64,000 nt of DNA from Distichodus sexfasciatus. Lineage: Eukaryota; Chordata; Actinopteri; Characiformes; Distichodontidae. Position 1 is the stretch's first letter; each line of letters starts with the position of its first letter. Below, one piece after another: positions 23,299-36,800 of this stretch. The position numbers were made by a program, and so were the translations under genes. The DNA lies in assembly GCA_032718565.1 (NCBI GenBank), contig JAVGVS010000181.1, forward strand, positions 372,001 to 436,000. The letters run 5' to 3'. Under the pieces are notes generated by a model. It made no database searches and was not told where the DNA came from. It saw only the letters and a program-made list of their open reading frames with translations.

Positions 23299-26200
23299 CT
23301 GTGTGCAAAAAAGCAGCAAAATTATTGGAACATGAACGAGAATTTAAATGCAAACCTTATTTTGAATTTTAGAATCAGTCATAGTGACTAGTGAAGTACT
23401 TTTCCTTTAAAATTTGCCGTAAAAAATGATATGCTGTATACACCTGACTATCAAGGCTATTATTTGATGGGATAATGTGTTTCGTTCAGGTGGTATATTT
23501 TGTCAGACACGTGAATAAACGTGAGAGCTGGTAGCAAAACACGAGCCTAAGAGCAAAGAGGTCACGATGAAGAGAGTCCGTACATCTCTCAGGGTTTTAG
23601 AAAGAAAACTGTCTCCTTGAGAATGTGAGTTACTTTCGTCACATGGTGAATTACACGTGAATTAAAGGAGGTTTGATGTTGAGTACGGTACCCAGTACAG
23701 TGTAGGACTCTCCAGTAAAGCGGTCTCTCCCTCCTCTCGGAGCTGGCGAGCGTGCAGTCGAGCCTCTTTTCGGGGACGGCGTTCCACTTCTGTAACCACC
23801 GTGATCATAAAATCAGTTTAAACACACAAGCACCGCTTTCTTACAGCACGCACACCCACACGCACACCCACACGCACACCCACACCCACACGCACACCCA
23901 CACGCACACCCACACTCTACGGGGTTCATGACCTCTACAGGAAGAAGAACATGCAACTGCAAACACACGTAAAAAAGACACAAAAGAAATGGTAACAGAT
24001 CATTCTCAGTTTACATACAACAGCACGTCTAAGGCGAAGACACACACGTGTGACCTCTGCGGGGCGGGATGACGTTGACAAGATCAGTACAAGGGATAAA
24101 AATGAAGCAGCTGATGAGAGGACGGAGGTTAGGAGCTACAGTGGAAGCAATGATATGCATGGAAATATTATTCAAAAGATTCACAGCATGTCAAACTCGG
24201 CATTAGGGATGGGCTGAGAGCGCGTAGTGACATTAACCATGTACTATAGGGCTGGGCAGCTTCAAATCCATAGCATGACTGTTTTGATATTTCACCTTTA
24301 AGACGAAATTAAGTTATTAAATATGTTTTAAATGTCTTTTTATGAGCAGAAAGCGTGGAGGCACGCGGCTAAATAAGAACGTAGTTAAGATGAGATTTTC
24401 GACAGTAGAGGTGTGAACCTTCACTGGTCTCGCGATTCGATTGGATCACGATTGGGTCAACGATTCGTTTCGATACGACGTCACGATCCATCGCTATGCA
24501 GCTGGTCAATTTTTCTATATTACTTCACATTGGTGTTTTGAAAAACGAAAAAAGGAATAATTTTGGTTTCAGTCATGAAACATGAAACGCGACTGCATGT
24601 CATGGAGCACCAATATAATCTGTGTAATCTATAATCTTTGGACTTGTTTAAACGATTTCAGAGCACTGTCGGGAATTCTGCTCTGCCTCTCACAGTAATG
24701 ACAGATGTCGAAGCGAGGTGGCCAGCGCGTGGAAACGCCTCTCTTCGCCATGAGGTCGCTGCGTGACACAACTTGGCAGGAGAGCAGCTGGCGAACGAGC
24801 GACGGCTCAAACAAAGGGGGATCTGCCAATTAAAATTCGGACCACGCCCCCGAGGGAATCCCCGAACCCACCGAGCGGTGTCATATGGAAGGGGAGCGAG
24901 ACGTCTGCTCGGTTATTACATAAAACAGATGCCCCGAGTCTCCTGCCATTTTAAAGGGACATGAAACCTCACTGGGAATTTTGTGGAGCTGTTTAGTAAC
25001 ACATTCCTCTTGTCTGTGACTGGAAACCAATAACACTATGGCTGCACGAGATTTCGTTTCAGCATCGTTATCAAAATATGTGCATCTCCAGCAGTCACAA
25101 GGTTTTGTAATGTTGACATCATTTACCCAGATTTAGGGCTTCTCGCACCACAACCAAACGTGCATTTGGACCGTCCATGAAGGAGCAGTGGGCAGCTTTT
25201 CGGCGGCAGTGACCGGGGAGAAGTGCTCGGGGACGGTACCTTGCTCATGAACGTGAGTGATTATTTGTCATTGTGAACACAGCACGGTACACAGTGTGTG
25301 CACCAAATGTGACCTCTGCATTTAACCCATCCATGAAGGAGCAGTGGGCAGCTAACAAACGCCCGGGCAGCAGTGCTTGGGGACGGTACCTTGCCCGGGA
25401 TTCGAACCTTCTGATCACAGGGCGAACACCCTACCTTTACGCCACCAACATGAGCGCCTGGCATTTGAACCTGCGACCTTCTGATCATGGGGGCAACTCC
25501 CAAAATGTTACGCTACATTTCCTATGGTTTGAAATGTGTCCTACGAAATCACCGTTTCAGAATGATTTTTCAGAAATATATTAAAATCATTTATTAAAAA
25601 CTACTTCGCTTGTGCAGCGCTATAACAAATTTAGGCAAGCTTAACTGCTGCACTCCTCACCCAGTTTAAAGCACGTGCTACGAGAGCAGATTTACTCAAA
25701 CCCGGAGGTTTCTTGCCCTTTTTGCCCATAGATGACGGTGAAGAAGATGATGGTGAAGATGATGATGGTTATTATTGATAATTTGCCATTAATTACAATG
25801 TCATGGCTGATGAGAAAAACATGGAGTGAACTATGCTTCACAATACACCGGTTACTCACCAGAGTCATTAGTTTGTGGGCATGGAAAAGACAAGCGTTAG
25901 CAATTTAATATCAAATTTTACTGCTTAGATACAATCAGGGCCAGCGACTAGAGTTTACTACGGTTTCTGCTTTGTCACCATTTCTTTTTAAGAGGAGACC
26001 AGCTGTGAGAACTTGAAAGAGTTAGAAATTAATTCAGTTACAGATGGACGCACGACTGGACACAAGATTTTTAAACAAATCAGTGTGTTCTAAATTCAGG
26101 GCTTGTTTACATGTATCTAGATATTTTTTCTAAACACATATTTTCTCATACGTTTCCTTTTTTCATCGCGTTTACATGACTTTCAGTAAAAATAAAAACT

Positions 26201-29200
26201 AGAACATAAATGATTCCAAACTCGAACGTTTACCGCTTTCATTTACTGCCGTTTTTTATCCCATAAGCACACGCACAACAGAACTAAACACGTCATCGTT
26301 TTAAGAAAACTCGTTTACGCGGATCCTGAGGATCCTGAGTTTTTAAAAATCGTCACTTTGGAGGGCGTTTAAAAAAATATCAGTTTGAGGAGGTTTAAAC
26401 TCCGTTTACATGTGAACCAAAGGCCCAAACGTATAAACAACTGTATATAAATATATCTACATACGTGTAAACAGGCCCTTAGAAACTTTATTTTTATGTT
26501 TGGAATTGCAAGGCGTATCGTCTACTTAATATCTGGTTCGAACCTGGCTTTATGACATGATTTATAACTAGTGATGCCCTGATCCAGCTTTTTCAGTTCT
26601 GATACCGATGCCGATACTTGAGCTTTGGTTTTTTCGGCCAATTTTGCTCGTCGCCCTTTTCATTTTTTAAACTATTTCCAATTCCTGTAATCACATGCTG
26701 TCCATCTATAAATGAGGATTCCGTTCATATTCAGCACACACAAACACGGCAAACAATCACACTTCATTCTACGCAGTTATTATTACAAGGAGTCTGCCAT
26801 CTTTACGCCCTCCATTCCCAGCAGATCTGGCACGTTATGGTGGAGAATTACAGGGTGAGCTGAACAAACGACGTCCATTTTGTCCAATCGATAACCAATC
26901 CGTGTACGAGGATTAAATCCCCAGACCTTTTAAGCAGTGAAAAGTGGACGCGTCCTTATTTTAATGAGATTCAAATTCGACAAAGATTAAAGATGATCCA
27001 GCTAACCCAGTAATCCTCCTCTCGGCGAGGTTGCAGAGCGGCTCTGCTGCCGCTAGAACGCCAGTTTGAGAAAGGACAGGTAGGAAAGAGAGTCTAGAGA
27101 AGCTAGCAGAAGCAGAGGAAACCTAGAGCTCTCATTAAGGGCCAAATCGCGTCCCCGGAAACGCGCGGTCACCTTGTCATGTTCTTCAGGTTAGTGAGGT
27201 GAGCGCTGTCGATGGACGAGAAAGGTCAGATGTGAGGTCAAAATGAAGAATGAAATTACACATACGCCAGGTGTACACTGTCATCAAAATCAGCCAACAA
27301 CAAGTTTTATCCAAAACACATTATTTATCCTCTAACTCTAACCCAGCGTACAATTTAGTACTTCTACAGAAATGTTGTGATATACAGCGGCACCTTGACT
27401 TACGAGTGTCCCAACTAACGAGTTTTTCGAGATACGAGCCGTCTCTCGGCTGGTTTTTTTGCTTTGAGTTGAGGGCGAAAATTGGGGTTACGAGCCAGCT
27501 GGGCGTGCGACGGCGCTGTTTAATGACACTTGCTTAACTCATTTCAGAAACATGCTGAAAGGGAGGATGAAACACAGCACATTAGACAGGTTTCCCTGCA
27601 GATGAAAGGGAGGAAAGTGTGGGGAAACGGGCAAAAATCAGCAAAAAAGATTCAGTTATTCAGTTCAGCCTTTCTCCTCCACCTTCGTCAGCATCTTCAA
27701 GTCGTCTGATCTCCAAGGCAAATGCTGTATATTATACTTAATAAAACCAGTTTATTCCAGTACATTCTATTGTATTACGTTTTTATACAATATTTGTTAT
27801 TTATAAGCACATTTTTCTTATTTAAAAACGTAAAAAACCAAATCGGTGTTTTTTGGCGAGTCCGGAACGGATTAATGGCATTTCAATTCATTTCAATGGG
27901 GTAAACTGATTTGACATATGAGTAATTTGAGTTACGAGCTCCGTCACGGGACGAATAAAACTCGTAAGTCAAGGCACCACTGTATATTTTTACGCGATAT
28001 GAAATGATATATTGGGATATAAGATTTTGGTCGTATCACACAGCCCCAATTCTGTACAAAATGCTATATGTAGAAGTAACACATATAAAGTGACCTACCT
28101 GCCCTTGTTCTCTTTCCCTTTGACCTTGCTGTCCAGAGCTTTCCCTCCCTGAGGATCCCACTCCACACTGCAGTCGTCCACCTTCAGGTTCAGGTGGGAG
28201 GACGTCGCATCGAAGCCAAAGTTAAATGCTGACACAAAACAGAGTCAGAAAGAGAAGATGAGATTTGCACTTTAAAACAGCATAACACTGCTCAATATTT
28301 TTCATTTGCACATGTAATTAAGTGTTAACTAGGGATGCACCGATACCACTTTTTTACAAACCGATACGAGTACGAGTATTTTTATTTGCGTACTTGCCGA
28401 TACCGATACTTCTGAGATTCTTAGATGTAATTCACTGGGAGGCAGATTTTATTTTCTCCTCTGCAGATTATAATAAGGCTAAATATCAAATCATTAACAC
28501 AAGGCTATTCCACACCAAAAATAAACAGATCTTTCTGGTTGTAACAAAAAAGTGTCATCACATTAGACAAAATGTAAATATAAGCAGATAAATGAAATGA
28601 AATGTACTGCGTAGTTAACACAGGCAACTTAAAAGTCAGCAAAACTTACTCTGTTGACACATTCAGACAAAAGAAAGAAGTTAGGACCTGGCTTATATTT
28701 ACATTATGACTAAAGCTTCCTCAATTTTGATTGGCTAGCAAGAGAGAAGTGATACTGACGAGCAAAGCGCTGTTCTAGAAGCTGAACGGATTTCAACTTG
28801 AAGCACTCTGATCGCTGCGGTAAAAAAAAAAATAAAATAAAATAAAATAAATAAAAACCCTGTCCACCAAATGCTTTTTTTTGCACTGAGAGTGGATCAA
28901 AACCTCACTTCCAAAGCACTTTCTCTGTGCTTGTTGTTGCTAGGTGACAAAAAGCGTCGGGAACTTCCGTGTTCGTTCCTATTTCATATAAACATCGTAG
29001 CATCTTCTTTTGAGTCTGGAAGTTTAGATGCCGCAGGATTTTTATGTTTGTTTATTTTCCCCGCCGGGGACGTAGTCACGACGGCCACCTTAACTATAAA
29101 GCGTTGTGGGAAACGCTGGGGCTGAGACTATCTGCCCATAATTAAAAGCCGTTTCTTGGATTGAGAGAGACGGTTGCCATTGGCGACTGGAAAGAACAAA

Positions 29201-32200
29201 CTAGTTGGAAAAAAAAATCCAGTCGCACTGGCGAACATTGTAGTCGCCATCTGGAGCCCTGGATTTCACCCGAGCTTGTGGGCAGGACCTCTGAACCTAA
29301 GTTTCTGGATGGTTGTCTCCCCCTAGACATTGAAGTCAGGTAGGACAACAAATTACATCAGCCGATTACGACGTTTGTTAGTGAAATACCATTGAGTGGT
29401 AACGGTGCATGGTATCGGCAGTTTATTTACGAGTCGAGTACATTAATGACGTATCGGCCCGATACCCGATACTGGTATCGGTGCAACCCTAGTGTTAACG
29501 GTGTCATTTCTTCAAATTACACGTTGGATCTAAGAACATAAATCAGTAATCGATACTGACTGTCTATTAACAGTAGATCCGTTACTGAAATGTGTTTACG
29601 TAATTCTATACCACGTGTATGCAAATACAAACATAGATTTTTATTACTGTACACAATTTCAAGACATTTTTACCTCTGGTTTCCAGAGTCACGGGATCGG
29701 AATACTCTCCAGCCGCCGCTTTGTTGCAGGCTCGTACGCGGAAGTTCATGAATTTGGAATCAAACTTCAAACCTGTGAACGAGATTCTGGCTTCAACACA
29801 CTCTAAATCTACACTTCATCAATGCTCAGGTTTTGATCAAATAAACCTTCTTGTCTGTATATTTCAGCTCTGGTTGTTCCTCTCAGCCTAGCAGACATCC
29901 CGATACTCCTGTTGCTCTTCTACCTGTAAGTGTGTGCTCTGTGGTCTTGATGTTGTCTATGATTTCCCAGCAGCGCTCGTCTTTGACTCGGGGCAGGCCC
30001 TCGTGGTTTGTCTTTCTGTGTTCCAGAATGTAGTGGTCAATCTTGCTGTCCTCCACCGGCATCCTCCACACAACCGTCACTGCGTTGTCTACGACCTCAC
30101 ACTCCTGCGCCTCAATTTCAGGAGCTCTGGGGACTGAAGGAAAAAACACAAACTGCTGCCATTTTCAACCAAAATGTGACCCTGCACGGCAAAACCAGTC
30201 GCTTGTCACACATTTTCAAAATTGAGTTATTATGTTTTCATGAAAGGGCGTAAATCAACCTTCAAAACGATACCTATATGGGATGAATCGGACGACATAT
30301 GACTGAGATATCAACACTGACGCTTGGTGCGGTCGTGGCTACGTTTGCATTTACGGTAGCCTACGCTGCATTCACAGCCACACGGATAGCCTACCTGCGT
30401 TAGGTTAACTGAACTCGGGAGACGGAGATGGATTCCGGAGAAATATCTTCACGCTAGTCAACCAGTGGATTTAGCGTAAATATTGGAGTAGAGCGGTCAA
30501 AACAGAAACTTTTAACATTCTAATTGAATTCCCCACCTCAAGAAAGTCACGTTTTTAGGATGGAAAGTTTTTCAGCGAAATTTATTCACAACACTACAGT
30601 ATAGACCTTCCACTGTTTCAAAACACTAAAAACAAAAAATCCAAAATTTTACCCCACGCAACATAAACGCTCGTTTTTCTCGGAAACCTCCGTTGCGACA
30701 AGCGACTGGTTTTGCCGTGGAGGGTCACAAATTTGGGATAAACATCGTCAAATATGTTAGAATTTTAAAATTTTTTGTCATTAACTTCCAGATATTTGAC
30801 AATACCTGTTACCAGTGTTGGGGAAGCTACTTTAAAAGAAGCTAAGCTACGTACAGTATTTCCAATATGAAGTCAAAAGGAGCAACAAGAAGACAAGTTT
30901 TGGGTTAGCGTGAAGGCAGAGTGGGGCTTCACCTTCACGCGAATCATTGTGTTCTCCTGCGTGGAGGTTTTTTTTCTTCTATTGTTTCTGTTACCAACGG
31001 CGTTATCTCGGCTGATCGGACGCGGTTCCGGAGTAACCGGCTCCTCACGGCACCGGCCAACCTGGCGGCTGATCGGACGCAGTTCCGGAGCGGGAAGGCA
31101 GAGGGGAGCATGAAAGGGAAGGCAGAGCGCGAGCGTGAAGGCAGAGTGAAGTGTGAGAACGAAGGTCGAGTGGAGCGTGAAGGCAGAGTGGGGCGCGAGG
31201 TCACGGTGAGGCGCGAGGGCAAAGTGGAGCGTGTAATAACAGGCCGACAGATATTTCTCACGGAAGTTCCACAGCGCGCCCAGAATTTCAGCACAAAAAT
31301 GGTGGCATAGAAATGTAGAAATGGGATCACAAGCAGGTGTGAATCGAGATCACGATTTTTATTACGATTACTCGTGCAGCCCTAAATCAGCGCCTACGAA
31401 TCAACACCAACCGGAAACACCTGACATTTCCTCTAAAATCAGAAACCATGGCGTTCTTCGTTTTAACCTCACGCGCTCCCTTTTGCTTTGAGTGAGCAGG
31501 ACTCTGCTCCAACATGAAGGAGCCTCTCAGGAACTCCCACTGTGACAGATGTCTGATTTACATGACAGTAGGGGCTTCAGTTGAGAAGGTCGGATGCTTC
31601 TCATTGATTTATTCAATTACAACAAAGGAGTCGAGAACACAGAAGGTCTCAGTGCTGAACTCAGAAACTGCAAAAGTAATCCAGCAGGTTTCATGATGTG
31701 GGACAAAGTTGGTGAATTAGAAGACAAGTGGGAATGCAGTTTTTCAGTATGGGTTGGGATAAGTTTGTGAATGTGTTTTTACGCTCTTTCTGCAAAAAAT
31801 ATTGGAAAATCCACTCACGTTGGACGTAAGTGACCCGATATGTGGATGGGTATCGGTCCGATAACGGCTCAAACAGCTGGATCGGGCATCAGTGGCATTG
31901 GGCTGTTCCATGGACCCGATCTGTAAATGTGTGCACGCTCAATTCGTTATGCGTGGGAACTGCGGTACAGTAGAGCTGAAACGATTGTTCCAATAACTCA
32001 AATAATTCTATTACAAAAATGGTCGAGGCAATTTTTCTAGAATGGAAGCTTAGTTTAATTCATTTCACTCACTAGAGCAGCTCCGCTTGTATTTCACACG
32101 GATGCTTCATAGTGACACACAACGTTTTCAGTGGCGCGATCAAGACAAGACCTGATTCCTCTGCATGTGAAAGTATTTGTGAGATGTTCCGTGCACTAAA

Positions 32201-33759
32201 ACAGAAATAAATGCATAAATGACATTTTTCGTGATGTAAACCCGCGCGCCGTGTTAATGACTCACTAAAATGCTCCAGTTCGGTCAAAACGTCTCCTTTA
32301 TTACAGACACAAACCATATTTTAGCTGATAAATAACCACAACAACCAGCGTTCTACTCACAATTCTGCCGTTTATTAAATTTTCCCATAGATTTTTCATC
32401 GTTTATTCTGGAACGCACGCCCAACGCTTCATTGTGGGAAATGTAGTTCAGACAGAGACGTATATCGGATTTATATCGTATTGACAGATATCTGAATGTA
32501 CAATACCAGTATCGTATCGGACATTTAAAAAGTGGTATCGTGACATCTCTAATAGATAATATGTGACCCTCCACGGCAAAACCAGTCGCTTGTTGCAACG
32601 GAGGTTTCCGAGAAAAACGAGCGTTTGTTGCGTGGGGTAAAATTTAGATTTTTTGGTTTTAGTGTTGTGAAACAGTGGAAGGTCTATACTGTACTGTACT
32701 GAATAAATTTGGCTGAAAAACTTACCCTTTCCATCCTAAAAACGTGACTTTCTTGAGGTGAGGAATTCAATTCCAGCAGAATGTTAAAAGTTTGTGTTTT
32801 GACCGCTCTACTTCAATATTTACGGTAAATCCACTGGTTGACTAGCGTGAAGATATTTCTCCGGAATCCATCTTCGTCTCCCGAGTTCAGTTAACCTAAC
32901 GCAGGTAGGCTATCCGTGTGGCTGTGAATGCAGCGTAGGCTACCGCAAATACAAACGTAGCCGCGACCGCACCAAGCGTCAGTGTTGATATCTCAGTCAT
33001 ATGTCGTCCGATTCATTCCATATAGGTATCGTTTTGAAGCTTGATTTATGCCCTTTCATGAAAACATAATAACTAAATTCTGAAAACTTGTGACAAGCGA
33101 CTGGTTTTGCCGTGGAGGGTCACATATGTGATTTTGTAGTCAACAAACATACTGTGCGTGTCTACAGACTACAGATTCAAAAAATGATTGGCTCCTGGAA
33201 TGACTGACTGTGTGTGTTGAACACCATCACGGCCTGATCCGACTAAACCCCAGAGAGAGAAACGTGTTCCACTTTGTCGCTGTGAGAGTCATTTGATAAG
33301 AGGATATTTCAAACTGAGCCACTGGGACCGCAGGCCACAGCTGTTCTCCTTTAGGTCCACGGGGAGAGGCCACTTACGCTGCAATTACAGCCCAGTTTAC
33401 TCAGCATTTAGGGAAGCTCTGCATGTTATTGATTTGTTAAACACTGATCGTCTCCAATGTATCTGTAATGCACCAGTCAAAGGAAAGGTGCTGTTTCTAC
33501 TCTTTCATATTCAAAAAATTATATATACACACACATAGTAATACCTCACCTTACGTCATTTTGACATCTTTTTCAAAGTTACGTTGCAAAAATGTCTACA
33601 AAAATCACTTGTTTTATTCAGACTTGCTGTTTATGTTCAAAACAAGTGCATAATAGTGTAAATAAACAACAAGCCTAATATATTATTTTAATGTTTAATA
33701 TATAAAATGCTGTAATATACAGTATATATATATACATATATGTATATATATATACACAC

Positions 33760-33850
<91 letters not shown>

Positions 33851-36800
33851 GCTGGTTCCCCAGTTACAATGGTCCGACTTATGATTTTTCGATCTTACAA
33901 TGAAGACAGCGATACGGAAAAATGTAAAAAAATATCTGATATTGTCATTGGCAGACTCGATAAGTGGGACATACCGGGATTTATGAATCTCCCAGTGTAG
34001 GGCATATCAATCACCACCAGCAGTCCAGAGCGTGAGTCAGGGACTACCTGCATATTTTTGAAGGGAGAAAGGTAGAATTTTTCCCCAGAAATTATGACAA
34101 AAGTTTTGTTACTAATTGAGTTGTATTACTATATATTAGCCCACTAATAGGAACATTTAGTATAAGTTATAGGAGCCTAGGTCGGATTCATTCGGGTTTG
34201 TCATGTGTTCTGGAAACAATTAACAACGTAGGGTGACGTATCACTATATGTACAGTGTGTGTGTATATATATATACATTAACGGTACTGCTTTCGATCAG
34301 CTTAGTGTGTCGGCGGTTTGTTGAATAATAATGGTGATTTTTAAAATATAGTAACGTTAATTATTTTGTTAATTACATTTTTCTTCAAAAAGTACCAATA
34401 AGAATACCTTTAAAGTACCAGACCGATAAGCAGTATTTCCGGTAAGAAAGTGGTACCGTTAAAATCCCAAGAATTACCCGAGACCCTCCTCCTCAATCCA
34501 GCTCACGTTCGTTTGCTCCTGCCAGTCACTGGCATCTGGCTTTCAGACTGAGCAGGGGAGAAATTTCTGAAAACAAAGGGGAGATTGTCAAACGCCTCGG
34601 TGAGCAGCAGAACGCGCGGGACAGAGAGAGAGAGAGCAGTAACGCAGTGAGACTTGAAGATTCGATAAGGAATTTGTAGAAAAAAGGCTGTAACTCTTCT
34701 CCTACTGGAATGAGCTTCGCCTTTTCGTGAGATCCTTCACCCGAAACGAGACCTCGCTGTGTGTCCAGAGTGTTTTAGGGGTGGAGTCAGAACTTCGAGG
34801 AGAGAAGCGAGAGAGAGGGCGTGGGGCTTTAGTGGGTATTTTTAGCTCGGCAACCATTTGCAGGCTTTGCAGGGCATCTGGGACCGGAGTGCCTCATTAC
34901 CCCATGGGGCTTTATTCAGAAACGTTACTGATAAGAAGAGACTCGTCCTCGCAGCCACACACACACACACACACACACACGTTGAGCAGTCTCTGAATTC
35001 ACACACACATTTAGAAATGCTCTTTATTAGGGTCAAATCTAAAATATATCATGAATGTACTCTTGAACTTCCACGTATTAAAAGTGTGCTCCAACAGTTC
35101 AATAACGTCAGATGTGTTCTTCATATATAAACTAAAATAACTCATTGTTCCTCTTTCCTCAACTATCTTCACTCTGTCCGTCTGAACTCGTTGCTGTTGT
35201 TTCCAAACTAAATCTGGGAAAAAAGTGGCGTAGGTCTCAGGCACAGTCTGCAGAGCCTTCAGTCCTTACACTACACACACACACATGGTGGCGTGTTACT
35301 ACCTTTGTGAGGTCATCTACAGCCTTCCATAATGACTAGCTGTATGTCATTTTTACACCTACAACCCACACTTAACCTTAATCTCAATGACTAAGCACAT
35401 CTTTTTACCTTGTTTAGTTTCTCCAAATAAAGGCAAACACATTTTTCTTTCCTCTCATTTTTCTTCAAATGTCCCCACAAAGAACAAATAAAAGTGATTT
35501 TAGGGGACAAAAAGGTCCCCACAACGCCATAAATACCCACCCACACACCCACACACTTCTTACTGCTGAGACATAATTTTAACGACAGCTCTGCATAGCA
35601 ATAAATGAACCTGGGGAAGACAACAGAATTTCACTGCATGGATGCTCAGTTACTACCGTTCAAGTACAGGCAGCACTGAACTGAAAACACAGAGACACAA
35701 TGCAAGGGACAGTTAAAAGATAGCTGTGGCAGAAACATTTTAATTACATTGGAGATTTATTTGATGATTATTGTTACTAACTTGTGGTCGTTTCATTGTG
35801 TTTCAATTTATTTTCTAGGTGTTTTTTTCCTGGATTTTCATTGCTGATGTAAAAGCGGCTCTGGGATGCATATATGTGACCCATACCAGCTTCGGCTAAA
35901 ATACTTGAAATATTGTATGAAATAAAGAAGCGTCAAAGTAGTCATAGCAAGAAAAAATGTCAACAATATGCATATGAGTTTATAGCAGTAAATGATAGAT
36001 TGTACTGAGGTTTTTCAGATGTAATGTTTGAATGTAATTTCTATCAGGATAAATAAAATTATTGATTTTTTATTCACCTTACGTTTCCATTTTTCCACGG
36101 AAAATACGGAGGTTAGCTTCGTAACATTGCTTTTCCTAACGTCTTTTGGGATTACTTTATGTGTAAAAACAACTGGTGATTTGGGTGTTATTCTGTTTAG
36201 GAACTACTGTTCTATCATTATAAAGTGCATACAGACATTAGATCAATGTATCCAGCAGCAGTCCGCGTCAGGTAAAGAGGAGGTAGAAAAACTGCGACTT
36301 TAGCGGGTGCGCTTTCTGTGTGTGTTGCTTTGTGTCTGTGTACACATCAGAAAGCGGTGCTTTGTTTTAGGTAGATGAGCGTTTTGTCAATCGAACCAGG
36401 CTATTTCATCAACTTATTTATGCTTGGTATCTCTCTCAGAAAAAAAAAAGACTTGACGTAACTGAATTCTGAGGTAAGTTTTTTTCCAATAAACAGGAAC
36501 AGAGGTAGCAGGTGTTTAAACATATCTTTTTCGTGTTGATATGCATGCTTTTAGCCATGCATATCATAATAAATAGACCCATTTTCCAAGTATCAATTTT
36601 TTCCATAAATATTGTCATATATCTACTTGAAATAGAGGAATGTAAACTTATTTGATATATGACACAGTCAGGATAATTATGGTTCAAAGATGCATCAGTG
36701 TTGAAAATATGTGTGTTTTTACATTGAAATTCCTTAAAAACCTGTTTTTCTGAGCCTGTAATTTGCCAAATCTTTGACATGGCCTTACTTGGTCAAATAT

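Noticed and set aside
30910..31330. 128-129 codon Arg-rich frames on both strands
   Set aside because: They come from an imperfect GC-rich tandem repeat (gtgaaggcagagtg) inside repeat sequence; no homology or splice context was seen.
26572..31893. Inverted ends (tgatgccctgatccagct and agctggatcgggcatca) that could bound one 5.3 kb transposon
   Set aside because: Three conserved fsd1l exons (28,099, 29,674, 29,924) lie between them. They are more likely two separate ends of the same hAT-like family.
33716..33850. Open frame of alternating Tyr-Ile
   Set aside because: It is the translation of a (TA)n microsatellite.
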